Shown here: positions 25,543-34,183 of the stretch, one piece after another
Layout: each line of letters opens with the position of its first letter
Numbering within the stretch: position 1 is the stretch's first letter
NCBI GenBank assembly: GCA_035653615.1
Contig: DASRBN010000007.1
Span: 115,599 to 179,598, forward strand
Direction: 5' to 3'
DNA from: Ktedonobacteraceae bacterium
Lineage (GTDB): Bacteria > Chloroflexota > Ktedonobacteria > Ktedonobacterales > Ktedonobacteraceae
DNA length: 64,000 bases
Notes under the pieces: generated by a model
What the model was told of the DNA's origin: nothing
Database searches by the model: none
What the model saw: the letters and a program-made list of their open reading frames with translations, nothing else
Translations under genes and position numbers: made by a program

Positions 25543-27729
25543 ATGGAAAACAACAACGAAAACAATCCAATAATCGATGCCGGCCCATTTAGCAGGCAAC
25601 AACATAGCCTGGCAGAGATTCAAGCCCCAGATTCCCTGATTCCATCAGTGCTGAGCCGCATCAGACAGGCAAGTGTAACAATCCAACCTACAAATTCGCC
25701 AGAGATAGATCGCCTGCTGGCAGCTATAAAAGATACCGACTGGCATGTACGAGCAACCGCCGTAAGAAGTTTCGGAGAATTGGGTGAGCATACTCCTGTT
25801 GAGCCGCTTATAACAGCACTGAATGACGAAGATACAACTGTAAGAGCGGCAGCAGTACGGATACTGAGATATCTGCCTGAACAAGCCAGAATGAACCATT
25901 TGCTAGAAGCCCTTCATGATTCTGAATGGATCGTGCGTGAGGCTGCTGCGTTGACATTAGGAGAGTTGGCCGACCACGGGGCTTATGAGACTCTACAAAT
26001 GCTTGCGAATGCCGAACGTGAGGATACACAGGTGCGTGAAGCCGCAAAACTGGCGATGAAGCAGGCCCACATAGATACCTTACGCCTTTCGACAAGTGCC
26101 TCGACTAAAACACCGATGCTTCAGGCAAGCACCGATCTTCAAAAGCGAACCAATTCCTCTCGTGTCAAGCTTATTGAACTTGTCAGGAGATTGCCTGCCT
26201 GGAAGATAGACAATAAAGACTGGCAAGAGGAGGATGATACTATGCCATTAACCGATTCGGATGAGATCATAAATTCAACCCATCTATCGCGGCAGGATGC
26301 AATCAGGCCCAAAACCCATGCTGTAGTGCGTGTAGGAGAAGCAGTGTTGGCAGCTCTACTCATCGCAGGTCTCATCATCACCTGGCTAGCGTTCGCGCGT
26401 CTGCCACATCCATCTTCTTCGGTCTTGTCCTCTCATTCCCGGTCAACACCCACGCCTACAGCTGATATTTCATCGCCTCTCATAGGCCATGACGTAAGGT
26501 TGACCATTAATAATGGAGTAGTATATGCGGGCACGATGAATAATGACATCTATGCCTTGCGCGCGGGCAACGGTAAATTGCTGTGGCGTTACCACACGCA
26601 GGGATCAATCAGCGAGGCACCACTCGTTGTAAATGGGATCGTCTATGTCAGCGCAAACACAGTAGTGGGACCTGGGGAGGAATACACAGGAATAGCCTAT
26701 GCCTTACGTGCCAGTGATGGAGCCGTGCTCTGGAGGTTCGCCCGCAATGGTTACACATACACGCCGGTGGTAGTTGATGGAGTAGTCTATATAGGCGCGT
26801 GGGATAATACAGTAACTGCCCTGCGCGCCAACGACGGCACGCCAATCTGGCATTTTACTACCCACGGTCCTGTTTTTGACGATCTTAGCGTAGTGAATGG
26901 GGTAGTCTACGCCAGCAGTTACATAGAGCAAGGCCCTGGCACGGTCTACGCCTTAAAGGCAAGCGATGGCACCCTTCTCTGGCGCTTCACTACCCAGGGC
27001 GGCGTCTCCCAGGCAACAGTAGCCAATGGGGCGGTTTACGTGGAGTCAGCGCAGGGCCTGACGGTCCTGCGTATCAGCAATGGAACTCCTATCTGGCACT
27101 TTGCCCTCGGAAGCACCGGTTTCTCAACGCCGATCGTACTCAACGGAATAATCTATACCATGGCGCTCAAAGTTTCGCTGGCTGAAACTTCTTCAAGCGG
27201 AGGCGGCTCTATGGCCAGAACCATTTCCAGCGAGCAGATTACCCCTTTCACATCGATCGCACCATTCAAATCTGGGGTCTCGTCCGTCTACGCACTGAGA
27301 GCCAGCGATGGCACACCTCTGTGGCACTACACATTGAATAACGGAAAGAATAGCTGGGGAACATTGCTTTCGATAGCCAATGGAGTAATCTATGCGGGTG
27401 CAAGTGTCGATAGCGGGAAAAACTCCATCTATGCGTTGCGGGCTAGCAATGGCAGCCTGATCTGGCAGCAAACTTCTGACGACGCTCCTGATAGCGGAGT
27501 GGTCGCTAACGGAATACTGTATATCGGCTCAAATAGCAGCGCTGTCTTTGCGCTACGAGCAGATAATGGTAGTCTGCTCTGGAGTTACACCAGAATTGGC
27601 CAGGTTTTCGATACGCCTGTTCTCTCGGGCAACTACCTCTATGTTAGCGCACTCAACGGTATTGTTTATGTCTTGCAGACGAGGGATGGTTCATTACAGT
27701 GGTATTATCAAACAGACGTCAATGGATGA
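25543..27729 (+). CDS. HEAT-repeat, transmembrane, PQQ-propeller protein
   Basis: The 728-residue protein has HEAT repeats at about residues 45-175 (DTDWHVRATAVRSFGELGEH, DEDTTVRAAAVRIL, DSEWIVREAAALTLGEL). A single membrane helix spans about 266-288 (AVLAALLIAGLIITWLAF). A large PQQ-type beta-propeller (about 315-725) has repeated YALRA-DG-LLWRY blades. Topology would put HEAT repeats inside and the propeller outside. Its start, 4 bp after the ECF sigma stop, suggests the cytoplasmic HEAT part could hold or regulate the sigma factor while the propeller senses outside. That is inference: no zinc-type anti-sigma motif is visible. Confidence 0.85.
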   Translation: MENNNENNPIIDAGPFSRQQHSLAEIQAPDSLIPSVLSRIRQASVTIQPTNSPEIDRLLAAIKDTDWHVRATAVRSFGELGEHTPVEPLITALNDEDTTVRAAAVRILRYLPEQARMNHLLEALHDSEWIVREAAALTLGELADHGAYETLQMLANAEREDTQVREAAKLAMKQAHIDTLRLSTSASTKTPMLQASTDLQKRTNSSRVKLIELVRRLPAWKIDNKDWQEEDDTMPLTDSDEIINSTHLSRQDAIRPKTHAVVRVGEAVLAALLIAGLIITWLAFARLPHPSSSVLSSHSRSTPTPTADISSPLIGHDVRLTINNGVVYAGTMNNDIYALRAGNGKLLWRYHTQGSISEAPLVVNGIVYVSANTVVGPGEEYTGIAYALRASDGAVLWRFARNGYTYTPVVVDGVVYIGAWDNTVTALRANDGTPIWHFTTHGPVFDDLSVVNGVVYASSYIEQGPGTVYALKASDGTLLWRFTTQGGVSQATVANGAVYVESAQGLTVLRISNGTPIWHFALGSTGFSTPIVLNGIIYTMALKVSLAETSSSGGGSMARTISSEQITPFTSIAPFKSGVSSVYALRASDGTPLWHYTLNNGKNSWGTLLSIANGVIYAGASVDSGKNSIYALRASNGSLIWQQTSDDAPDSGVVANGILYIGSNSSAVFALRADNGSLLWSYTRIGQVFDTPVLSGNYLYVSALNGIVYVLQTRDGSLQWYYQTDVNG

Positions 27730-27773
27730 GAAAAGTCTGAGTGCTCGCACCGCGGCAGGTGGGATAGCTTGCC

Positions 27774-28412
27774 TTATAGCCATCCCTGCTTTACGGCCAC
27801 CATCACCGCCTCGGTTCGATTCTTGACACCAAGGCGGTGCAAGATCTCCTGCACATAACCCTTAACGGTATTCTCACTCAAATACAGTTGTGTGGCGATC
27901 TCGCGACTGGAAAGTCCCTGGGCAACGAGACGCAGGATCACCAACTGCTGCGAGCTGAGTAGCTCAGGAGAGGGTTCAGATTTCACCGGGGGTGTGCGGC
28001 GAAGCTGGGCCAGGACTGCCACAGCCGCTTTGGGATCAATCGCCGCCTCGCCGCGTGCCACAGCGCGAATCGAACGTTTCAAGTCAAAGCGCTCGATATC
28101 TTTGACGATGAAACCACGCGCGCCCGCCTGGATACATTCTGCCACCAGTTTCTCATCGGTAAACGTCGTCAGGATAATTACCGCGGACTGTGGATAACGT
28201 TCTGAAACAATGCGGCAGACTTCGATACCGCTTCTATCCGGCAACCGGATATCCAGCAGGATCACATCGGGGCTAAGGCGTTCGACCAGCTCAACTCCCT
28301 GCTCTGCGCTGGCAGCATCGCCAACAATCTCAAAATCCGGCTCTGATGTGAGGATAGCTTTCAGCCCCTCGCGCACCATTTCATGATCGTCGATGATCAA
28401 CAGGCGGATCAT
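27774..28412 (-). CDS. NarL/FixJ-type response regulator
   Basis: The 212-residue protein has a receiver domain with Asp54 as phospho-acceptor (DVILLDIRLP), the acidic pair IIDDH at the start, and Thr/Lys at the expected places (ILTTFTDEK, FIVKDIE). A LuxR-type helix-turn-helix at about 148-205 (SSREIATQLYLSENTVKGYV) follows. It overlaps the upstream kinase gene by 4 bp, so the two form a two-component pair. It binds DNA on phosphorylation; targets are unknown. Confidence 0.92.
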   Translation of the reverse strand: MIRLLIIDDHEMVREGLKAILTSEPDFEIVGDAASAEQGVELVERLSPDVILLDIRLPDRSGIEVCRIVSERYPQSAVIILTTFTDEKLVAECIQAGARGFIVKDIERFDLKRSIRAVARGEAAIDPKAAVAVLAQLRRTPPVKSEPSPELLSSQQLVILRLVAQGLSSREIATQLYLSENTVKGYVQEILHRLGVKNRTEAVMVAVKQGWL

Positions 28413-29767
28413 AGCGGAACCACCGCCTTTACAATCAGGCCGCCCTCTTCGCCATTCGCCAGCAAAAACTGGCCGCCCAGTTCCTCAATGCGATGGCGCA
28501 TACCCTTCAGACCCAGATGCATCGTATTGCTCTGATACGTCTGAAAGAGCTGGGAAGAAAGGCCGGTACCGTTATCCTGTACGACAAGCATCGCCTGCTC
28601 AGGAGTCACCTGCACCGTCACGATCACAGTTGTCGCCTGCGAGTGGCGGCGCACGTTCAAGAGAGCCTCCTGCGCCACAGTAAGCAGTGTTTGCTCGATA
28701 TGAGACGGTAAAGGACTGGCCCACTCGGCAACAACAAGATCGGCCTCGATGGAGGAGGATTCGCGTAAATTTTGAATTAAGGTATAAAGCATACCGACCA
28801 GGCCACCCTCCTGCACCTCCGTTGACGATAGGGCAAAGATCGCATCTCGTACCTGCGCTGTACCCAACGAGGCTAATTGCTTGATCGCTCCAAGCTGGCG
28901 AACCAGTATCGAATTGGAGGGTACATGCTCTAAAACCCAGTCGGCTTTCAGGCCAATCGTAAATAATGTCTGTTGCACGCGATCATGCAATTCCTGCGCG
29001 ATACGGCTGCGTTCATCGGCAAGCATCTGGCGCTTCTGCACCTCGGTCAGTTCATGATGCAGTGTCTGCAGATCGGTGGCAAATTTACTCAGTTCCTGGT
29101 TGCGACGTTCCAGTTCGGCTGTGCGCTCATGAACTTCGCGCTCCAGCATAGCAGCGTGCTCTTCCATAGCCCGCCGCTCGCGCGCTATCAGCCGCGCATT
29201 GTGAATAGCAACGGTTGCCTGCGCGCTCAAGGCTTCAATCAATTCGACATGCCGCGAACTGAACCGGGATGGTCGAGTATCGCCGATCAGAAACGCTCCT
29301 AAAATTGTCCCTTCGCGTGTGCGCATCTGCACGCCAAGGAAACTGCGCACAGGAATATGCCCGCGAGGAACACCTACATAGCGTGGGTCATCATGCACAT
29401 CATCGACGACAATCGATTCACCCTCCCAGAAAACCGGCTCTAAGACACCAAGGCCTTCCACCGGACCCAGGCGTCGGAAGTGCTTCTCAATGCTTTCCGT
29501 CGCACCGGAGATAGCCGCCATATTAAAGGTGACCTGGTTGGCAGATAACTTTCCATGGTCATTCGCAATCTCCGGGATCAGGAAGAACGCGGCATATTGA
29601 GCAGCAGTCACTTTGCGGGCAGCATCAGTAATCATTTGCAGCAAGCGCTGCAAGTCAAATTCTGAGGTGAGCGCAATCGCGATACGGTGTACCTGTGCCA
29701 GTTCTTCGGCGCGCTCTTGCAAGTCCGCAATCAGTTGTGTACGGCTCTCATCGATAGTTTGCGACAT
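28409..29767 (-). CDS. GAF-domain sensor histidine kinase (HisKA_3)
   Basis: The protein of about 452 residues starts with a short coiled-coil (LIADLQERAEELAQVHRIAI). A GAF domain follows (about 35-195), then a long coiled-coil, a HisKA_3 dimerisation domain with His in AQELHDRVQQTLF, and an ATPase with VVQDNGTGL and GLKGMRHRIEELGG. There is no membrane segment, so a diffusible cytoplasmic signal such as redox state or gas is likely. I chose ATG 29767, since the upstream in-frame ATG at 29797 lacks a better site. The response regulator gene overlaps its end. Confidence 0.88.
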   Translation of the reverse strand: MSQTIDESRTQLIADLQERAEELAQVHRIAIALTSEFDLQRLLQMITDAARKVTAAQYAAFFLIPEIANDHGKLSANQVTFNMAAISGATESIEKHFRRLGPVEGLGVLEPVFWEGESIVVDDVHDDPRYVGVPRGHIPVRSFLGVQMRTREGTILGAFLIGDTRPSRFSSRHVELIEALSAQATVAIHNARLIARERRAMEEHAAMLEREVHERTAELERRNQELSKFATDLQTLHHELTEVQKRQMLADERSRIAQELHDRVQQTLFTIGLKADWVLEHVPSNSILVRQLGAIKQLASLGTAQVRDAIFALSSTEVQEGGLVGMLYTLIQNLRESSSIEADLVVAEWASPLPSHIEQTLLTVAQEALLNVRRHSQATTVIVTVQVTPEQAMLVVQDNGTGLSSQLFQTYQSNTMHLGLKGMRHRIEELGGQFLLANGEEGGLIVKAVVPL

Positions 29768-29810
29768 AGAAAACCTGCCTCTTGAATGAGCATACAAGAA
29801 CGATGAAATC

Positions 29811-29819
29811 AGTATAACA
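29811..29819 (-). promoter_or_regulatory. Extended -10 promoter of kinase-regulator pair
   Basis: On the minus strand TGTTATACT is an extended -10 element. It lies about 45 bp upstream of the chosen kinase start at 29767. No -35 consensus is seen. Confidence 0.45.
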
Positions 29820-29987
29820 TATTCATAAGAACAACCGATATTTCTATGTATGATCTAAGTTTAATTAATTGGCGTATTACTATTTGGCAGGTTGAGTCCT
29901 TTTCTTACCTGGAAATTGGTCCAGTCCCTGAATTCCGGTAACGTTTAGGAATGATCCGCTTCGTCTCTCGGGAGAGGGAAAAAATGC

Positions 29988-30365
29988 ATGAAGATTGCAG
30001 TTCTCGAGGACAACCCCGACATTCTTGAGTACATGAAGACCGCTTTAGAGATGGCCGGACATCAAGTAGACACCTTTATCGACGGTTATCTATTCTTACA
30101 AAGCCTACTCACCGGTACAGCTATCCGCACTCCCCTCCCTTACGACCTCGTCACTATCGACTTACTTCTTCCAGGTACCATTTCAGGACTTGAGGCAATC
30201 AAGCGCATCCGGCAAGATATTCCCGCGCATCAACTACCCATCATCGTGATTACAGGGGTAGGAGTCAAGGGAATGCAAGAACTGCAATCTCTCTTTCCCA
30301 CCATTCCAGTACTGCATAAACCCTTTCGTTTGCAAGCGCTGCTCCAGTTAATTGATTCTTTCTAG
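29988..30365 (+). CDS. Stand-alone receiver-domain protein
   Basis: The 125-residue protein is a single CheY-like receiver. The acidic pair is Glu7/Asp8, the phospho-acceptor is Asp58 in VTIDLLLPG, Thr89 and Lys111 (LHKPF) complete the site. There is no output domain, so it would act through protein contact or as a phosphate sink. No kinase gene is adjacent in the same direction; the GAF kinase is divergent from it. GGGAGAGGG lies about 9 nt upstream. Its stop is 1 bp from that of the convergent rlmI gene. Confidence 0.85.
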   Translation: MKIAVLEDNPDILEYMKTALEMAGHQVDTFIDGYLFLQSLLTGTAIRTPLPYDLVTIDLLLPGTISGLEAIKRIRQDIPAHQLPIIVITGVGVKGMQELQSLFPTIPVLHKPFRLQALLQLIDSF

Positions 30366-30366
30366 G

Positions 30367-31575
30367 CTACCCTACCCGGCAAAATACAGCCTTTAAATAC
30401 GAAGTTTCGGGCATTGCCAGGTGAATGGGATGATCAACGCCATGGGTATAGGTTTCCAGCAATTGCACCGGACGTTGCAGGCGCTGTGCGGCCTGCGAAA
30501 GCGCACCCAGCAGGTCATCCATTCCTACGAAGCCCGAACAGGAACAGGTCAACAGAATACCATCGTGCCGCAAGACCTGCATGCCCAGGGTATTCAGGCG
30601 ACGATATGCCTTCAAGGCCTGCGCTCGGGCGTCCCGGGTTTTAGCGAAGGCAGGTGGATCGAGTACCACCACATCAAACAATTCCCCGTCCTTGTGCGCC
30701 TGCTCCAGGTAATCAAAAACATCGGCTATAAGAAATAGATGTGCGTTTGGCTCGATGCCGTTGAGGATGAATTGCTCGCGCGCCGCTTCAATCGCCGGGG
30801 CCGAGATGTCCACGCTGGTAACACGGGCTTTGCTATTGCTAAGAGCAGCATAAACGGAGAAACCGCCCGTATAGCTGAAACAGTTCAATATGCGATCAGC
30901 GCGAGCCGCGTATTTGCGCAAGGCTTCGCGTTTATCACGTTGATCGAGAAAAAAGCCTGTCTTCTGCCCCTCCCACGGGTCCACCAGGAACAATACGCCA
31001 TTTTCGCGCACAGCTACCTGCGTGGGTACGCCACCGTAGACAACACGTGGCTCCTCTACTTCCAGCCCCTCGCGCCGGCGAGATTGACTATCATTGCGCA
31101 TCAGGATTCCACGCGTTCGTACCTCTTCCAGCAGCGCATCGATAACCAGCGGACGCAATCGCTCCATACCCAGCGTATGAATCTGGACGACCAGCACCTC
31201 GGCAAAGCGGTCAACGATCAATCCCGGTAAACCGTCTCCTTCGGCGTTTACCAACCGGTAGGCATTGGTTTTATCGGGATCAAATACCTTCCTCAATGCT
31301 GCCGCGCTGCGAATGCGCCTGCGCATAAATTCATCATCGATAGCCTGCTCGATGTCGCGTGTGAGTATGCGTATGGCAATATCCGTGTTGGGGTTATAGT
31401 AGCCACGGGCCACGAAATCTCCCGTGGCCGATTTGACATCAACCAATCCACCAGGCTCGATCCAATGAGGCGGCTGCTGCAATGCGCCGGAGAAGATCCA
31501 GAGGTGCCCATTGAGCAGGCTCTCCTCGCGGCGTGGTTTCAGGCTGGCGGTGGGATAGTGTACAGGTGATGACAC
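30367..31575 (-). CDS. rlmI: 23S rRNA (cytosine-5)-methyltransferase RlmI-like
   Basis: The 402-residue protein has an N-terminal PUA domain (about 5-80), an EEHXX-like middle region, and a SAM-dependent methyltransferase core. Motif I is NCFSYTGGFSVYAAL, motif IV is LDPPAFAK and TCSCSG holds the likely catalytic Cys. RlmI methylates C1962 of 23S rRNA in E. coli; length and order of motifs fit. The upstream sequence is short of a strong Shine-Dalgarno. It stands alone between the GH15 gene and the receiver gene. Confidence 0.88.
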   Translation of the reverse strand: MSSPVHYPTASLKPRREESLLNGHLWIFSGALQQPPHWIEPGGLVDVKSATGDFVARGYYNPNTDIAIRILTRDIEQAIDDEFMRRRIRSAAALRKVFDPDKTNAYRLVNAEGDGLPGLIVDRFAEVLVVQIHTLGMERLRPLVIDALLEEVRTRGILMRNDSQSRRREGLEVEEPRVVYGGVPTQVAVRENGVLFLVDPWEGQKTGFFLDQRDKREALRKYAARADRILNCFSYTGGFSVYAALSNSKARVTSVDISAPAIEAAREQFILNGIEPNAHLFLIADVFDYLEQAHKDGELFDVVVLDPPAFAKTRDARAQALKAYRRLNTLGMQVLRHDGILLTCSCSGFVGMDDLLGALSQAAQRLQRPVQLLETYTHGVDHPIHLAMPETSYLKAVFCRVG

Positions 31576-31652
31576 AATGCACTCTTTCTTCTTGCGATCT
31601 GTTTTCTCGTATTATCTCATATGAGGGAAGAAAGAGATACGTTCTTTCAATG

Positions 31653-31690
31653 AAAAATCGGGCGCCCTATCCGGCGAGGCAGGGCGCCCG
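31653..31690 (-). terminator. Rho-independent terminator of GH15 gene
   Basis: Read on the minus strand, a perfect 10-bp GC stem (31681-31690 with 31659-31668, 12-nt loop) is followed by A-TTTTT. It begins 33 bp after the GH15 stop at 31723. Confidence 0.75.
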
Positions 31691-31696
31691 TTGGGG

Positions 31697-31719
31697 CAGT
31701 GTGAAAGGACAAGGCGCTG
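31697..31719. repeat. CTTGT-family repeat, diverged half copy
   Basis: AGGACAAGGCGCTGTCCCTA is the same sequence as the centre of the right arm of the 40556-40635 element, with one internal deletion. It lies between the GH15 stop and its terminator. Confidence 0.45.
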
Positions 31720-31722
31720 TCC

Positions 31723-33705
31723 CTACACCTTTCCATCGTGCAACTTGATGGCGGCGATAACCGGGTCGGTATGATGTTCGCCAAGACGCATTTCGGCCTT
31801 TTTCAGATTCAGGGCGCTGTTAATCAGGGCAATATGCGTGAATGCCTGCGGGTAGTTCCCCAGCGCGATATCATGTTCGGAGTCGATTTCCTCAGAGAAC
31901 AGCCCCAGGCGACCAGCATGTTTCAACAGCCGCTCAAAGAGCGACCTTGCCTCGCTGATGCGTCCCTGCATTGCCAGGTTATCGACCAGCCAGAACGTAC
32001 AGATCGTAAACGTACCTTCGTGGCCTTCTAACCCATCATCGGCAAGATAGCGATACACAAAGCCATGCTCATCGGTCAACTGCTCCATAATGCGGTCAAC
32101 GGTTGAGCGCATGCGTGGATCATCGGGCGCGATAAAACCAACCAGTGGCAGCAGCAAATTCGAGGCATCCAGTGCCGTGCTATTGTAGGATTGCGTAAAT
32201 GCGCCTATTTGCGTATTGTACCCATGAGTGAGAATATTAGCACGGATTTGATCGCGCACCTGTCTCCACCTGGGCAAATCGGCTTCCAGGTGCAATTGTT
32301 CCGCCGCCCGTATGCCGCGATCAAGCGCGACCCAGCACATGACTTTGGAATAGACAAAATGCTGCGGGCCGCCGCGAATCTCCCAGATGCCGCTATCGGT
32401 TTCATGCCAGTGGGCACATACATGCTCGACCAGCATACGCATCATCGCCCATAACGGACCTTCGAGCCTCTCTCCATAACGCTCAAAGCAACCTTGACGC
32501 CTGTAGAGGTGAATACAATCGAGGACCTCGCCGAAAACATCCAGTTGCTTCTGCCCGGCTGCGCCATTGCCTACACGCACCGGCCCGATATCGCGATAAC
32601 CACTCAGGTGCGTCAATTCACGCTCAGCCAGCTCACGCTCGCCACGAATGCCATACATGATCTGCAAATCTTCGCCATTTGAGTACGAAAGACGACGCAG
32701 CCAGTGTGTAAAGGCATGTGCCTCCTCGGTGAAGCCAAGTACATTGAGCGCGTAGAGGGTGAAAGTCGCATCACGCAGCCACGTAAAGCGATAATCCCAA
32801 TTGCGTCCCCCTTTAAGGCCCTCCGGCAGCGAGGTAGTCGGCGCGGCGACAATGGCCCCGGTAGGAGCATAGGTCATCATCTTGAGTACGAGAGCGCTGC
32901 GCTCCACCATCTCTGCGTAGGGGCCATGGTAGGCTAGCCCTTGCAACCATTTGCGCCAGCAATGCAGCGTTTGAGCGAGTTCGGCATCGAAGTTGCGCTG
33001 GAGCAGTTCAACCTCGACCAGGCGTCGCGCCGCCTGAGCAGTACGACCCACGCCCAGCGTAAACAACAGGCGCTCGCCCTCGCGCAAGTTTACTTGCACA
33101 ATGACAGAGGGATGCATTTCGTCTTCCTCACGTACAACACACATTGAGAACGAAGGAAGCAGGTGCGCACCTATGATGGCCAGCCCGACATGCTGTTGAC
33201 CGCCGGAAACGACAGCTCCTGTACCATTGGGTGAGAGGAACACTTCACCGGGCGCGGCGGCATAGTTAGGACTGACCTTGAGCCGCATAGTGATAGACAT
33301 CTCGCCATGGGTACATTCGGCAATACGCACCAGGCAATGGCAAGAACCATCTTCGCGCGTCCACGTGTTGTTGTTCATTTCCCGGAACTGCCACGCGCTC
33401 AACGTCTCAACCGGCATAAAATCGGTGAGGACAACCTCACCTTGTATGCTGGAAAAACGAGTTTGTAGCACATTACTGCCCCGCAGGTAGCGTTGCGTTC
33501 CCGGTATCGCTGCGTCGCTTGGAGCTATCTGGAAGTACCCCCCTCTTTCAGCATCCAGCAGCCTGCAGAAGATAGCAGGGCTATCGAAGTCCGGCAAACA
33601 ACCCCAATCTACCGAACCATCTGGGGCAACCAGTACAACAGAATGACAATCTCCGATGACGCCATAAGAATTAATTGGCTGATAAGTTCGAGTAATGGAT
33701 TTCAT
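31723..33705 (-). CDS. GH15 family glycoside hydrolase (glucoamylase/trehalase type)
   Basis: The 660-residue protein has the bacterial GH15 layout: an N-terminal beta-sandwich (about 1-260) with MKSITRTYQPINSYGVIGDC, then an (alpha/alpha)6 barrel. GRNWDYRFTWLRDATFTLYA is the typical first catalytic region, and EGTFTICTFWLVDNLA lies near the second catalytic Glu. Related enzymes hydrolyse alpha-glucans or trehalose. No signal peptide is visible, so it works in the cytoplasm. The gene is single, with its own terminator. The start has only a G-rich GGGGTGGG next to the ATG. Confidence 0.92.
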   Translation of the reverse strand: MKSITRTYQPINSYGVIGDCHSVVLVAPDGSVDWGCLPDFDSPAIFCRLLDAERGGYFQIAPSDAAIPGTQRYLRGSNVLQTRFSSIQGEVVLTDFMPVETLSAWQFREMNNNTWTREDGSCHCLVRIAECTHGEMSITMRLKVSPNYAAAPGEVFLSPNGTGAVVSGGQQHVGLAIIGAHLLPSFSMCVVREEDEMHPSVIVQVNLREGERLLFTLGVGRTAQAARRLVEVELLQRNFDAELAQTLHCWRKWLQGLAYHGPYAEMVERSALVLKMMTYAPTGAIVAAPTTSLPEGLKGGRNWDYRFTWLRDATFTLYALNVLGFTEEAHAFTHWLRRLSYSNGEDLQIMYGIRGERELAERELTHLSGYRDIGPVRVGNGAAGQKQLDVFGEVLDCIHLYRRQGCFERYGERLEGPLWAMMRMLVEHVCAHWHETDSGIWEIRGGPQHFVYSKVMCWVALDRGIRAAEQLHLEADLPRWRQVRDQIRANILTHGYNTQIGAFTQSYNSTALDASNLLLPLVGFIAPDDPRMRSTVDRIMEQLTDEHGFVYRYLADDGLEGHEGTFTICTFWLVDNLAMQGRISEARSLFERLLKHAGRLGLFSEEIDSEHDIALGNYPQAFTHIALINSALNLKKAEMRLGEHHTDPVIAAIKLHDGKV

Positions 33706-34024
33706 CCCACCCCATCCATTTTTGTATGAATTTTACGTAAAAAATTTTCGGGAAACATCAGTTTCCCTTTAACAAAAGAGAACGGAAAAGCGAACTCATC
33801 GGTAACAAGAAAATGGTACCAATTTCAAAAGAAAATGTCCGCATACAGAAACTTTTATTTATATGTTTCTTACAGAGTTTCAACGGCATTGTTTAGTTGA
33901 AAGTAACAAAAAAACGGAGTGTTTTTTCGGGTTTTTCAGTGAGTCCTTCGTGGCAAGAAACTCGTAAAAGAAAGAGTGGGAAGTTGGTTCTCTTTATTTC
34001 TATACAAGGAAAGGAGCTACACGT
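33706..34024. other. AT-rich divergent region upstream of GH15 and small gene
   Basis: This 319-bp gap is richer in A and T than its surroundings. A perfect 7-bp hairpin GGGAAAC-ATCA-GTTTCCC (33750-33767) lies in the GH15 leader and could be an operator. A weaker A7C/GT6 hairpin is at 33910-33928. No consensus promoter is convincing. Confidence 0.35.
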
Positions 34025-34183
34025 ATGGACAATATTTCACGGCTGATTCACCATCCAGCGGGCAAAGCAGGTCTCATCATAGGGCTGGCAATTGGAGCCG
34101 CGGCAGCGTTGATTGGAGAAACAAGTAAAGCTTTAGTATTTGTTGGCTTCTGCAGGTTTATCGCGGATCACTTCGGGCGCTGA
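34025..34183 (+). CDS. 52-residue putative membrane peptide
   Basis: A short frame starts at ATG 34025 with AAAGGAG 9 nt upstream and ends at TGA 34181-34183. The peptide begins MDNISRLIHHPAGKAGLIIG and has a glycine/alanine-rich hydrophobic helix (LIIGLAIGAAAALIG), then a second hydrophobic patch (LVFVGFCRFIA). This suits a small membrane protein. Its 3' end overlaps the convergent kinase gene by 26 bp. I do not recognise a family. Support is the ribosome site, start and amphiphilic pattern. Confidence 0.5.
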   Translation: MDNISRLIHHPAGKAGLIIGLAIGAAAALIGETSKALVFVGFCRFIADHFGR

